A DNA stretch of 64,000 nucleotides from G963676655 sp963676655. GTDB taxonomy: Bacteria > Verrucomicrobiota > Lentisphaeria > Victivallales > Victivallaceae. Location: NCBI GenBank assembly GCA_963676655.2, contig CAXXKX010000003.1, positions 5,332,001-5,396,000 on the forward strand, read 5' to 3'. Below, in pieces: positions 1-8,355 of this stretch. A program made the position numbers and the translations under genes. Position 1 is the first letter of the stretch. Every line of letters starts with the position of its first letter. Under the pieces are notes generated by a model. The model was not told where the DNA came from. It made no database searches and saw nothing but the letters and a program-made list of their open reading frames with translations.

Positions 1-1
1 T

Positions 2-814
2 GAGGCTTATCTCGGGTTGGAAAACTTTGATCGCTATCTGACCGATTTCGATGATTCAGGCTGTAAGGTGATTCAGGTGGTAACCTGGAACGATTTTGCC
101 GAAGGCACCATGGTGGAGCCGACAGTTCAATTCGGTAATCTCTACCTGAACCGCCTTGGCGAGTGGAGCGCCAAACGCAATAACAAGCAGTTCGATAAAA
201 TCAACACGCTGTTGCCGTATCAATGGTTTTTTCTGGCGAAAAGTCTGAAAAAAGACGATCCGGGCATTGCCGAAGCAAGAAAATTATTGGCGAACGACAA
301 ATATACCGCGGCCGCGAAACTGTTGAATAAACTGGCCGGTGAAAATAAAATTGCAATTCCACCATATATTAGCTATAATAACGAATTCAAACCTTATTGC
401 CGGAAAACGGCTGTTAAGGCAGTTGTATCTGTGGAAAGCAAGGGTAAATCGCCAAATTCGATCCGCTGGAAAAGTGACGGTTTTTTGAAACCGGGAGTTG
501 ACAATAATTATGCTTTGAGCGGAAGAAATTATGGAGCGGTTGAGGAACTTAATCGGCATCGTGTGAATGAGACTTTAAGTTTGCAGGTTATATCAGTTTC
601 GCCAAATGCCGCGTACACCGTTCAATTGATGATGTTTGACTCAAAGGGCAAATTTCTTGGCAGTATGAACCTGAAAAAAGGCTCGGCTCCAGAGGTTATT
701 AATATAAATATGCCGGGATTGGCCGGGAAGCTCAAGCCGGCAACGGTTGAGGCCTCACTTAAAATATGGTTGGAAGGCAAAGCGGATTCAACGATTAAAT
801 TTATTTTGAAATAA
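2..814 (+). CDS. C-terminal part of a GH99/GH71-like glycosidase (5' end outside window)
   Basis: The reading frame is open from base 2, so the gene starts upstream of the window and only about 270 C-terminal residues are visible. The segment VIQVVTWNDFAEGTMVEPT is the characteristic end of the catalytic barrel in GH99/GH71-like enzymes (endo-acting alpha-mannosidase/alpha-glucanase superfamily); the Asp/Glu-containing WND-EG part is the recognisable motif. It is followed by a helical stretch and a beta-rich C-terminal domain from about residue 120. It lies 16 bp upstream of a pseudopilin gene and then a GH130 gene on the same strand, which suggests one transcript for glycan breakdown. Substrate and localisation cannot be judged without the N-terminus. 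The TTG at 17 is an internal codon, not a start. Confidence 0.7.
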   Translation, partial: EAYLGLENFDRYLTDFDDSGCKVIQVVTWNDFAEGTMVEPTVQFGNLYLNRLGEWSAKRNNKQFDKINTLLPYQWFFLAKSLKKDDPGIAEARKLLANDKYTAAAKLLNKLAGENKIAIPPYISYNNEFKPYCRKTAVKAVVSVESKGKSPNSIRWKSDGFLKPGVDNNYALSGRNYGAVEELNRHRVNETLSLQVISVSPNAAYTVQLMMFDSKGKFLGSMNLKKGSAPEVININMPGLAGKLKPATVEASLKIWLEGKADSTIKFILK

Positions 815-830
815 TGAAAGGAAATAAGCC

Positions 831-1583
831 ATGAGAAAACTGAAATTCACCCTCATTGAACTCCTGGTGGTGATCGCGATCATCGCGATCCTCGCCGCCA
901 TGCTGTTGCCGGCCTTGAACAAGGCGCGTGACCGGGCCAAGTCGATTTCATGTACGAATAACCAGAAGCAGCTGGGCTTGTCTCTGATGCAGTATGCCGG
1001 GGATTTTGACGGCTATTTACCGCCGTCAATGTACAGTTATGAAAACATTTGGGCTAAGATAATATTTTCTTATGCCGGCAACAACTACAAGATTTTTGCC
1101 TGTCCTTCTGATAACTATGTGCGTAAGGACGGCTATCATAAACTTTCTTATGCCTGTAATGCCGCTCCTGCCGGCTGGGGAACCAAGTATTATCCTTTTG
1201 GAACTTATTCCAGCGGCAATCCGGTTCATTACGGTTGGAAACTAAGCCAGCTGTGTCGAAACGGCTGGAGTGATGCGGTAAATCCTTCCGGTTTGATTCT
1301 GACCGCTGAACGTGCCGGCGCGGCTGACTCCGATTATTCAGGCGTATACAGTCCGTCCGGGGAAACTGGAACATATACCGCTTTTGAACATTATGCATAC
1401 GCGACCGCGGACAATTCTGGCTCACAGAGTCTGGTTATGCATGATAACGGCGGCTATCGCCAGAGCAATGTTCTGCTTTCTGACGGACACGTCGACTCTG
1501 TAAGCGGAGTCAGGCTCAATGCCATCGGCAAAGATAATAACTGGTTCCATGGCAACCCCTGGACCTGGGGATGGGGAGAATAA
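831..1583 (+). CDS. Pseudopilin-like protein (prepilin-type N-terminal methylation domain)
   Basis: 250 aa. The N-terminus (residues 6-22, [17 protein letters not shown]) is a type IV pilin/T2SS pseudopilin segment with the conserved Glu at mature position 5; it forms the only hydrophobic helix. The residue before the cleavage site is Lys, not the usual Gly. A globular domain with several Cys follows and ends near H204 and D218-G219 with a spaced His...Asp-Gly motif (H-X13-DG), a looser version of the H-X9-DG tail common in Lentisphaerota and Planctomycetota. An AAGGAA ribosome site precedes the ATG. The gene sits between two glycosidase genes (16 bp and 8 bp gaps), so it is probably co-transcribed and serves glycan capture or surface display (inference). 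Confidence 0.88.
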   Translation: MRKLKFTLIELLVVIAIIAILAAMLLPALNKARDRAKSISCTNNQKQLGLSLMQYAGDFDGYLPPSMYSYENIWAKIIFSYAGNNYKIFACPSDNYVRKDGYHKLSYACNAAPAGWGTKYYPFGTYSSGNPVHYGWKLSQLCRNGWSDAVNPSGLILTAERAGAADSDYSGVYSPSGETGTYTAFEHYAYATADNSGSQSLVMHDNGGYRQSNVLLSDGHVDSVSGVRLNAIGKDNNWFHGNPWTWGWGE

Positions 1584-1591
1584 GTTGATTT

Positions 1592-2752
1592 ATGTTGGAT
1601 TGTCGGAAACATCTGGTTCTGGAACCTCAACCCGGCTGTTATTGGGCCTCAAAAATGGTCCTGAACCCGGCAATGATTCAGGACCCGGTCTGGGACAATG
1701 TTATTCACATGCTATTCCGGGCCACCGGGCCGTGTCCCGATAAGCAGTTGCCGGGGCGGCCGCTGCCGTATCCGATATGTCTCGGCTATGCGGTCAGCCA
1801 TGATTTCGGAGAAAACTGGAATTGTGATTTTTCCCGCCCCGCTTTGGCGCCAGAGGTCAAGTATCTCCGTAAAGAGGTGATTAGAAATGATCGGGTCAAT
1901 TATGCCAACGGGTGTATTGAAGACCCGCGTTTGTTTTATTTCGAAAAACAGCTTTATCTGACCGTTGCCTGCCGGGTTTTTCCGCCCGGTCCGTATTGGG
2001 AAAAGGACGATCCGGCGCAATGCATGACGGAGTGGGCCTTGTCGCCGGAATCTGAAATCTGTCGTGCGGTCAGGGAAAATTATACCGTATCACTGTTGTA
2101 CAAGGTTAATCTGGACGCTTTATCTGAAGGATATTACCGTGCCGCCTTTGAGTATATCGGTCCGGTTAGTGATCCTGAAAAGGGGGATAATCGGGATGCT
2201 TTCCTGTTTCCGGAAAGAATCGAGGTGAACGGCAAAAAACAGGTGGCGTGCCTGCATCGCCCGGCAAATCCCCGGGAGTATGAGGCTGGCCGGGAACTGG
2301 ACAAGCCTTCGATTTTTATTGCTTATGCCGATTCGATTGCTGATCTGCCGACAGAAAAGGCAAATCATCAGGTTCTGGCGACTCCGGTTTTTGACTGGGA
2401 AGACAATCGTATCGGTGCCAGTTGGCCGCCTGTCAAGGTCGCCGAAGATAAATGGCTGCTGCCTTATCACGGCAAGAAGGACGCCGTAACCGGCTATACC
2501 CAGTCGTTTATGATCCTGAAAACAGATCCGGTCAAAGGACTGGTTATTGAGGAACGCTGTTCTGAACGCCTGATGTATGCCAGTGAATCGTGGGAACTCG
2601 GAACCGATTTTCCCACGCCTTGTCTGTTTACCTGTTCCGGTCTTTTGCTCGAAGATGAAAAATTACTTATGGGCTATGGCGCCGCCGACCAGAAAATCGG
2701 TATGGCGGAGATCGAATTGCGGCAAATACTGGATAAAATTACCTGTTTCTGA
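1592..2752 (+). CDS. GH130 family glycoside phosphorylase/hydrolase
   Basis: 386 aa, no signal peptide, hence cytoplasmic. Five-bladed beta-propeller family features are visible: NPAMIQDPVWDNVIHMLFRA (residues 25-44) and NGCIEDPRLF (106-115), where the Asp of EDPR is the expected general acid. GH130 enzymes phosphorolyse or hydrolyse beta-mannosides, for example beta-1,4-mannosyl-GlcNAc or mannobiose; the exact substrate cannot be told from sequence alone. The start lies 8 bp after the pseudopilin stop, with GGAG in the end of that gene as the likely ribosome site. The last 14 bp overlap the end of the convergent secretin-like gene. Presence with a GH99-like and a GH20 enzyme fits breakdown of mannose/GlcNAc-containing glycans. 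Confidence 0.85.
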   Translation: MLDCRKHLVLEPQPGCYWASKMVLNPAMIQDPVWDNVIHMLFRATGPCPDKQLPGRPLPYPICLGYAVSHDFGENWNCDFSRPALAPEVKYLRKEVIRNDRVNYANGCIEDPRLFYFEKQLYLTVACRVFPPGPYWEKDDPAQCMTEWALSPESEICRAVRENYTVSLLYKVNLDALSEGYYRAAFEYIGPVSDPEKGDNRDAFLFPERIEVNGKKQVACLHRPANPREYEAGRELDKPSIFIAYADSIADLPTEKANHQVLATPVFDWEDNRIGASWPPVKVAEDKWLLPYHGKKDAVTGYTQSFMILKTDPVKGLVIEERCSERLMYASESWELGTDFPTPCLFTCSGLLLEDEKLLMGYGAADQKIGMAEIELRQILDKITCF

Positions 2753-3761
2753 TTATTCGTCCGCGGGGAATCCAATCGTCTGTGATATTGGAACTGCCGC
2801 CCGGAATTGATTTGCCCGGTGTCGTGGCGGTTGCGGTCAGATACATATTCATAACCTCGGCAACTTCTTTACGGGAAAAGAAATTGCGTCCGAACAGTTC
2901 GCTGTATTGGCTGCTCTTTGCCGACATCACCCCGCCGATATTGACGCGCTGCCCGTTACGGACTGTTACGCTGGCGGTTAGCGACTCAACTTTAACATTT
3001 TTGCGTTTGCCGCCGACCAGATAACTTATTTCCGGATATATCTGCACGTGGATCATTCCGTTATCGGAGTAAGTAGGCAAAACCTGCAAACTTACTCCGA
3101 TATTGGTGTACTGCGGCTCGTCCGGCATCGATTCGATTACAGTCGGAGCCGAGCCGGTGACAATAATCACTTTCGGGTTGTGCCTTACGGCGCGGAGCCA
3201 GCCCGGGTCAACCCTGCTGGTCCCGACCCAGAGTGACGCCGGCTGTCCGCTGGCGGTCATGATGAATGAGCTTATATTCCGGTTTTCAATACTTTTCTGA
3301 TCCGTAATCCGGAAACTCTGATGATTTGTGTTCTTCAGGTCATTGCTGTAGAACTTGATATTCGCATTCCCGCCTTTAATTTTTACTTTTGGCGAATATT
3401 TTTTTATGTAACCGGATTTCTTTCCCGGCGTTTCTCCGATATAAAAATTACTGCCCGGTGCGGTTGATTGCCGGGTCAATTGAATCCGGATATTGACCGG
3501 CGGTCGGTCGGCTGTCCTGATGAAATCTTCGATCTTTGCGATTTTTTCCGGCGTGTCATAGACGATTACCGAGCGGCGGGACTGTTCATATACCAGTTTA
3601 CCGTCAGGCGACAGCATCGGTTCGCAAATCTTTTTGACCGTGGAAAATTGCAGACTCTGCAACGGGATCATCTTATATTTCTTTTTAGCTTCAGACGCTG
3701 GGGCCGTGATGGCGATCGTTAGGAATATAATAAGTAATAATTGTTTTTTTATTAAACACAT
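2739..3761 (-). CDS. Short secretin-like protein (secretin N1-type domain plus partial secretin beta domain)
   Basis: About 340 aa, exported (hydrophobic N-terminus LLLIIFLTIAITAPASEA). Residues ~33-90 read like a secretin N-domain (MIPLQSLQFSTVKKI..., VIVYDTPEKIAKIEDFI). The C-terminal part (VGVSLQVLP-like, HVQIYPEISYLVGG, NGQRVNIGGVM) matches the first strands of the secretin homology domain, but the protein is much shorter than T2SS/T4P secretins (usually 500-700 aa) and lacks a clear multimer-forming C-terminus. Two in-frame ATGs exist; AGGAG is only 2 nt from the first but 8 nt from the second (3761), so the second is chosen. It is divergent from the GH20 gene and convergent with GH130. 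It may work with the pseudopilins in this locus (inference). Confidence 0.7.
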   Translation of the reverse strand: MCLIKKQLLLIIFLTIAITAPASEAKKKYKMIPLQSLQFSTVKKICEPMLSPDGKLVYEQSRRSVIVYDTPEKIAKIEDFIRTADRPPVNIRIQLTRQSTAPGSNFYIGETPGKKSGYIKKYSPKVKIKGGNANIKFYSNDLKNTNHQSFRITDQKSIENRNISSFIMTASGQPASLWVGTSRVDPGWLRAVRHNPKVIIVTGSAPTVIESMPDEPQYTNIGVSLQVLPTYSDNGMIHVQIYPEISYLVGGKRKNVKVESLTASVTVRNGQRVNIGGVMSAKSSQYSELFGRNFFSRKEVAEVMNMYLTATATTPGKSIPGGSSNITDDWIPRGRIIRNR

Positions 3762-3786
3762 TGGCATTACTCCTTTCTATAATTAT

Positions 3787-3820
3787 ATTACTGTTTGATT
3801 TTTCAAAAATCAACAGTAAT
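3787..3820. promoter_or_regulatory. Palindrome in the divergent secretin-like/GH20 promoter region
   Basis: A 16-17 bp inverted repeat (ATTACTGTTTGATTTTT / AAAAATCAACAGTAAT) with one unpaired base sits between two divergently transcribed genes. A minus-strand TATAAT-type -10 (3783-3788) for the secretin-like gene touches its left arm. Position and symmetry suggest a shared operator; the regulator is unknown. Confidence 0.45.
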
Positions 3821-3843
3821 CCAACAACTTACATGGAGAAACC

Positions 3844-5742
3844 ATGAATAACTTTAATATTGATATTGAAACTGTTCCGGCCGAGCTTAAAGCCGGTCTT
3901 GAAGAACTTAAAAATGCAGATGTTTTGAATCTAAATTTTTCCGGTGGTCCCGGTATTTGTGTGTCATTTGAACCGGGGGCTGACGGCATCGAGGTAAAAG
4001 GGGGGAATAATAAGGTGGTGATCCGCTATAATGCGGTCAACGACGCATTTCGCGGACTTGGTCTGGCGAATGCCGCTACGGATATAAATACCCTGAATAT
4101 TTCTGAAAAGCGTTCGGTTGATACAACCTGGATTATGCTGGACGCGTCACGCAACCGGGTTTATACCGTCGCGACGATCAAGGAGTGGCTGCGGTTTATG
4201 GCTCTGGCTGGGGTGAACGGCTTTATGCTTTATACGGAAGAAACCTATGAAATTCCCGGAGAACCGTTATTCGGGTATATGCGCGGACGCTACACCCATG
4301 ACGAACTGAAGGCGATTGATGATGCCGCTTATGACCTCGGCATTGAAGTTATACCATGTTTTCAAACCCTTGCGCACCTGCAGCGTATGCTGCGTTACGA
4401 CGCCTATTCCAAAGTGAAAGATACCAGTTCAGTAATGCTCTGTGATGAGCCTGAAACCTATGTGCTGATCGAAAAAATGATCGATGCAATTACCGTGCCG
4501 TTTCGTTCGAAACGGGTTCACCTCGGGATGGATGAAGCCTGGGACCTCGGGCGCGGCGCTCTGCTTGACAAAAACGGCGTTTATCAAGCTCCATTTGACG
4601 TGATTTCCCGGCATTTGGAAAAAGTCCTTGAAATCACCCGTAAACGTGATTTGAAGCCGATGATCTGGGGCGATATGTTTTTCCGGGCATTGGCCGGTAC
4701 TCATAACTACTATGACACATCGGTCGAAATTACTCCCGAACTTAAAGCTAAAGTGCCTCAGGACGTCCAGCTTATCTACTGGGATTATTACCATACAAGT
4801 CGCGACGTCTACGACGCAATGATCGAGAAGACGCGTCAACTTACCGATATGCCGGTAGTAGTTGCTCCTGGAATCTGGACCTGGAACCATCTGTGGGCTG
4901 CCTACGATTTTTCCGAAAAAACTTTGCTGCCGTGTATGGAAAGCTGTGCCGACAGTAATGTTCAGGACCTTATCCTGACCATGTGGGGCGACGACAGTGC
5001 CGAGTGTGATTTTTACTCCGCGCTGCCGATGGTGCAGTATGTTTCTGATATTATTTTCGGAAACGCTCCGAGTTATGAAACCAGCGGTAAAAACCTGCTT
5101 GGAACTTTCGGGGCTGATATGCGGGCCTGGCATCGTGCCGGCATGATGGATAAGTATGAGAACCTTGGAGGCGAGTACCAGCCGAATATCAGCAAAGCTC
5201 TGCTGTGGGAACATCCGGCGCTAGGTTTGTATCAACCTGAACTTCAGGGAGAAAAACTCGGTCCGCATTTCGCTAAACTCCGCGATGATTTAAATGACGT
5301 CAAAGAAACTCCCGGTAATGAGCGGCTTGAATTTGTCTATCTCCTGGCCGATTTGCTTGAGGTCAAAGCTGATTTCCCGACTGTTTTGCAGAACGCCTAT
5401 CTTGCTGACGACCGGGGCATTCTTACCGAAATCGCCAATCATGTTATCGAAGAGATTATGACCAGGCTTACTCTCCTGCGGCATTACCACCGCAACGAAT
5501 GGTTTAAAAGCAGCAAACCGTTCGGATGGGAAGTCATTGAAAACCGCTACGGCGCTCAGATTCTGGCGTTCGACACTTTGATCGTGCGTTTGCGGCAATA
5601 CCTGAATGGCGACATCGATTCCATTCCTGAACTTGCTGAACTCAGAGTCAGAACCATGCAGGGAGATAAAGACGAAACCAGAGGTATCGGTTCGGCCTTC
5701 CAGCCGTGGACCACCTCATATGTTTCACATGTTCATCTCTGA
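3844..5742 (+). CDS. GH20 family beta-hexosaminidase, cytoplasmic type
   Basis: 632 aa with no signal peptide. Residues ~1-90 form the small alpha/beta domain seen before GH20 barrels; residues ~94-430 are the barrel, with VHLGMDEAW (225-233) carrying the catalytic Asp230-Glu231 pair of the substrate-assisted mechanism. The C-terminal ~180 residues are helical. Size and lack of signal resemble intracellular GH20 enzymes of the GH20C type that trim terminal GlcNAc/GalNAc or related amino sugars from imported oligosaccharides. The start has GGAG 5 nt upstream. Downstream lies a convergent AraC regulator. Together with GH130 and the GH99-like enzyme it suggests use of N-glycan-like or similar host/plant glycans (inference). 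Confidence 0.88.
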   Translation: MNNFNIDIETVPAELKAGLEELKNADVLNLNFSGGPGICVSFEPGADGIEVKGGNNKVVIRYNAVNDAFRGLGLANAATDINTLNISEKRSVDTTWIMLDASRNRVYTVATIKEWLRFMALAGVNGFMLYTEETYEIPGEPLFGYMRGRYTHDELKAIDDAAYDLGIEVIPCFQTLAHLQRMLRYDAYSKVKDTSSVMLCDEPETYVLIEKMIDAITVPFRSKRVHLGMDEAWDLGRGALLDKNGVYQAPFDVISRHLEKVLEITRKRDLKPMIWGDMFFRALAGTHNYYDTSVEITPELKAKVPQDVQLIYWDYYHTSRDVYDAMIEKTRQLTDMPVVVAPGIWTWNHLWAAYDFSEKTLLPCMESCADSNVQDLILTMWGDDSAECDFYSALPMVQYVSDIIFGNAPSYETSGKNLLGTFGADMRAWHRAGMMDKYENLGGEYQPNISKALLWEHPALGLYQPELQGEKLGPHFAKLRDDLNDVKETPGNERLEFVYLLADLLEVKADFPTVLQNAYLADDRGILTEIANHVIEEIMTRLTLLRHYHRNEWFKSSKPFGWEVIENRYGAQILAFDTLIVRLRQYLNGDIDSIPELAELRVRTMQGDKDETRGIGSAFQPWTTSYVSHVHL

Positions 5743-5770
5743 AGTACCTTTGCCATATGATAATTGTTTT

Positions 5771-5827
5771 TTTGATTATGGGCTAATGGCTTAATAAACA
5801 ATTGTTTAAAACTTATTTATAATCAAA
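5771..5827. terminator. Nested inverted repeats between convergent genes
   Basis: TTTGATTAT (5771-5779) is mirrored by ATAATCAAA (5819-5827), and between them lies a perfect 14-bp palindrome, TAAACAATTGTTTA (5795-5808). The site separates the GH20 gene from the convergent AraC gene and may act as a weak bidirectional terminator; there is no GC-rich stem with a clean U-run. Confidence 0.3.
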
Positions 5828-5880
5828 CGTAGTGATTGTTTTAATTTATTATCAATAGTTTTGCATTGTTATGGATATAG

Positions 5881-6705
5881 TTATTTTTGTTTCCGGCCCG
5901 GGGTTAAGCCGAATTCTCTTTTGTATGCACGACAGAAACTAACCGCGCTGTTGAAACCGCATTGTTCTGCGACTTCTTTTACGCTTAAAGTGCCGGTTTC
6001 AAGCAGGGCTGAGGCGCGGTGCATCTGTTGGTCGCGGACAAATGCCGCCGGTGTCATACCGGTGGCCTGTTTGAACAACCGGCTGAAATGCCAGCGACTG
6101 CAGTTTGCTTCTTTTGCCATTGCGGTAACATCGTGACCGATTGACGGATTGCGCAGGCAGTAATCAATGGCTTTCTGGATCGGTAGCGGGAAATCTTCAT
6201 AATCGTTTAAGCCGTATGCCTCGCTTAAATCCATGATCAGCCGGTAGGCGGCTCGCGAAGCTTTGTATTGGTTGTCGATAAGTCCTTTTGAGGCTGCAAG
6301 AATAGTTTGGTTAAGCGACGCAGGTGCGGTCGATTCCGCTTCCAGTTTAATAATCGGTCCGCGACGCCTTTCCAGCTCCATACAGATACGTATTATCTCT
6401 TTGCCGTTTAAACAGGCGTACATGAATTGCCAATGTTCGCTGTCGGCCGGCAGTCGGTAACAGTGATCATGCGGGATGTTCAACAGCATTGAATCACCAT
6501 TCCTTAAACGGTGTGACTTTCCCTCGTAAATCAACTCGCCTTCTCCTCCGGTGGTATATTGCCACAAAACGAATTTGGCGCTGCCGCGTTTCAGGCCATT
6601 CCAGTTGTATGCGGTCGAAACAGCTTCCTGGCGGCCGCAGGATATCAGCATCGCGTGCAGTTGCAGCTGACGACGCGGAAACGCAAAACTGTAATTTTTA
6701 TTCAT
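5881..6705 (-). CDS. AraC family transcriptional regulator
   Basis: 274 aa. The N-terminal ~165 residues are a cupin-like sugar-sensing domain; residues ~175-274 carry the two helix-turn-helix motifs of AraC/XylS proteins (VTAMAKEANCSRWHFSRLFK then SVKEVAEQCGFNSAVSFCRA, ending FGLTPGRKQK). It is divergent from the GH4 glycosidase gene with a ~110-bp shared intergenic region, so it most likely controls GH4 and perhaps the whole glycan locus in response to an oligosaccharide. No good ribosome site precedes the ATG. Confidence 0.9.
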   Translation of the reverse strand: MNKNYSFAFPRRQLQLHAMLISCGRQEAVSTAYNWNGLKRGSAKFVLWQYTTGGEGELIYEGKSHRLRNGDSMLLNIPHDHCYRLPADSEHWQFMYACLNGKEIIRICMELERRRGPIIKLEAESTAPASLNQTILAASKGLIDNQYKASRAAYRLIMDLSEAYGLNDYEDFPLPIQKAIDYCLRNPSIGHDVTAMAKEANCSRWHFSRLFKQATGMTPAAFVRDQQMHRASALLETGTLSVKEVAEQCGFNSAVSFCRAYKREFGLTPGRKQK

Positions 6706-6750
6706 AATAGCACAAAATGTTAATTGATAGCAAATGGTGAATATTTACTT

Positions 6751-6778
6751 TTACTTGGTTGTCTAATATATTATACTT
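6751..6778 (+). promoter_or_regulatory. Candidate sigma70-type promoter of the GH4 gene
   Basis: TTTACT (6751-6756), a 16-bp spacer and TATACT (6773-6778) lie 38 bp before the GH4 start codon in the AraC/GH4 divergent region. Match to consensus is moderate; an activator-dependent promoter would be expected next to an AraC gene. Confidence 0.4.
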
Positions 6779-6815
6779 CTAACCGCAATAATTGCAAATT
6801 AACAGGAGTTATGAA

Positions 6816-8303
6816 ATGTCGTTCAAGTGTACATTTATCGGAGCCGGAAGCATTACATTCGCCCGCAAACTGCTCAGTGACCTGCTGACGGTGCCGGAGT
6901 TTAAGGATATCCAGGTTTCTTTTATGGATATTAATGCCGAGAATCTGCGCATGGTGAAAGAACTTTGTCAACGGGACATTGAGGCCAATGGACTGAATAT
7001 TGATATTCAGGCGACCATGGACCGGCGTGAAGCGGTAACCGGAGCTCGTTACATTTTCAATCTCACCCGGATTGGCGGCCTGGAAGCATTCGCTACTGAT
7101 ATTAATATTCCGCTTAAATACGGCGTCGACCAGTGTGTGGGCGATACTTTGTGTGCCGGCGGAATCATGTACGGGCAGCGCGGCATCGCCGCCATTCTTG
7201 ATTTCTGCAAAGATATCCGGGAAGTCGCGGAAAAAGACGCGATGCTTTTAAATTACGGGAATCCAAACGCGATGTTGACCTGGGCTGCCAACAAGTATGG
7301 CAAGGTCAATACTGTCGGCTTGTGTCATGGCGTCGAGGGCGGACATCATCAGATTGCTAAAGCACTCGGAATCGACGCGAAGGAACTTGACATTATTTGT
7401 GCCGGGATTAATCACCAGACCTGGTACATCCAGCTCAAACATAAAGGCGAAGACGTATGTGGCAGGGTACTGGACGCATTTGAAAATGAAGAGTACCTGT
7501 CGAAATCTGAAAAAGTCAGAATTGATATGCTGAAACGGTTTGGTTATTACAGTACCGAATCAAACGGTCATCTCAGTGAATATGTGGCATGGTATCGCAA
7601 GCGCCCTGAAGAGATTAAGGACTGGATATGGGAAGATACCTGGATTCAGGGGGAGACCGGCGGCTATCTTCGGCAATGCTCGGAAAGACGCAACTGGTTT
7701 GAAACAGATTTTCCCAAATGGCTGGCAGAGCCTCCGGTTGAATTCATTCCTGAAAAACGCAGCAGTGAACATGGTTCCTACATTCTTGAAGGACTTGAAA
7801 CCGGACGCGTATATCGCGGGCATTTTAACGTCATCAACCGTGGGGCCATCTCAAATCTGCCGGAAGACTGCATTGTTGAAGTTCCCGGTTATGTTGATGC
7901 CAACGGCATGAATATTCCGATTGTCGGCGACCTGCCTTTAGGCTGTGCTGCGGTTTGCAGTCAGAGTGTTTGGGTACAGCGCCTGGCGGTTGAAGCGGCG
8001 GGTAAGGGCGATGATAAACTGCTGCGTCAGGCTATGATGCTTGATCCGCTGACTGGCGCGGTTTGCAATCCACCCGAGATCTGGCAGATGGTTGATGAAC
8101 TGCTGGTGGCTCAGGAACAATGGCTGCCTCAGTATGCGGAAGCGATTACTGTAGCCAAAGAACGCCTGGCTTCAGGAGATTTGATTCCGGTAAAAGATGG
8201 TTATCAGGGCGCGGCTCGTAAAAAAGTGAAATCAATCGAGGAAATTCGAGCTAATGCGGAACAGAGGGCTAAAGATGATGAGGCCGCGTCGAAGAATAAT
8301 TAA
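6816..8303 (+). CDS. GH4 family NAD+/metal-dependent glycosidase (AglA/MelA-like)
   Basis: 495 aa from the ATG at 6816, chosen because AGGAG lies 7 nt upstream; an in-frame TTG at 6792 has no ribosome site. The N-terminus is a Rossmann fold with GAGS (residues 9-12). The family's catalytic features are visible: NYGNPNAML (147-154), Cys170-His171 (GLCHG) and His200 (GINHQTW), which bind Mn2+ and match Cys174/His203 of Thermotoga AglA. GH4 enzymes cleave alpha- or beta-glycosides by transient oxidation of the sugar; likely substrates are alpha-glucosides, alpha-galactosides or alpha-glucuronides. Cytoplasmic. Controlled by the divergent AraC gene. Confidence 0.9.
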   Translation: MSFKCTFIGAGSITFARKLLSDLLTVPEFKDIQVSFMDINAENLRMVKELCQRDIEANGLNIDIQATMDRREAVTGARYIFNLTRIGGLEAFATDINIPLKYGVDQCVGDTLCAGGIMYGQRGIAAILDFCKDIREVAEKDAMLLNYGNPNAMLTWAANKYGKVNTVGLCHGVEGGHHQIAKALGIDAKELDIICAGINHQTWYIQLKHKGEDVCGRVLDAFENEEYLSKSEKVRIDMLKRFGYYSTESNGHLSEYVAWYRKRPEEIKDWIWEDTWIQGETGGYLRQCSERRNWFETDFPKWLAEPPVEFIPEKRSSEHGSYILEGLETGRVYRGHFNVINRGAISNLPEDCIVEVPGYVDANGMNIPIVGDLPLGCAAVCSQSVWVQRLAVEAAGKGDDKLLRQAMMLDPLTGAVCNPPEIWQMVDELLVAQEQWLPQYAEAITVAKERLASGDLIPVKDGYQGAARKKVKSIEEIRANAEQRAKDDEAASKNN

Positions 8304-8320
8304 TTGTTTATTATAGCTTC

Positions 8321-8346
8321 ATCCGCCTGGGCTTATACAGGTGGAT
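8321..8346. terminator. Hairpin between GH4 and the RAYT gene
   Basis: ATCCGCCTG and CAGGTGGAT form a 9-bp stem (one G-T wobble) with an 8-nt loop. It sits 17 bp after the GH4 stop and just past the RAYT stop on the other strand. It could be a terminator or a REP-like element tied to the RAYT; it has no U-run. Confidence 0.4.
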
Positions 8347-8355
8347 ATTCTTATG

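Noticed and set aside
4429..5214. 261-codon frame antisense to the GH20 gene
   Set aside because: No recognisable motif or ribosome site, and GH20 coding is certain in this region.
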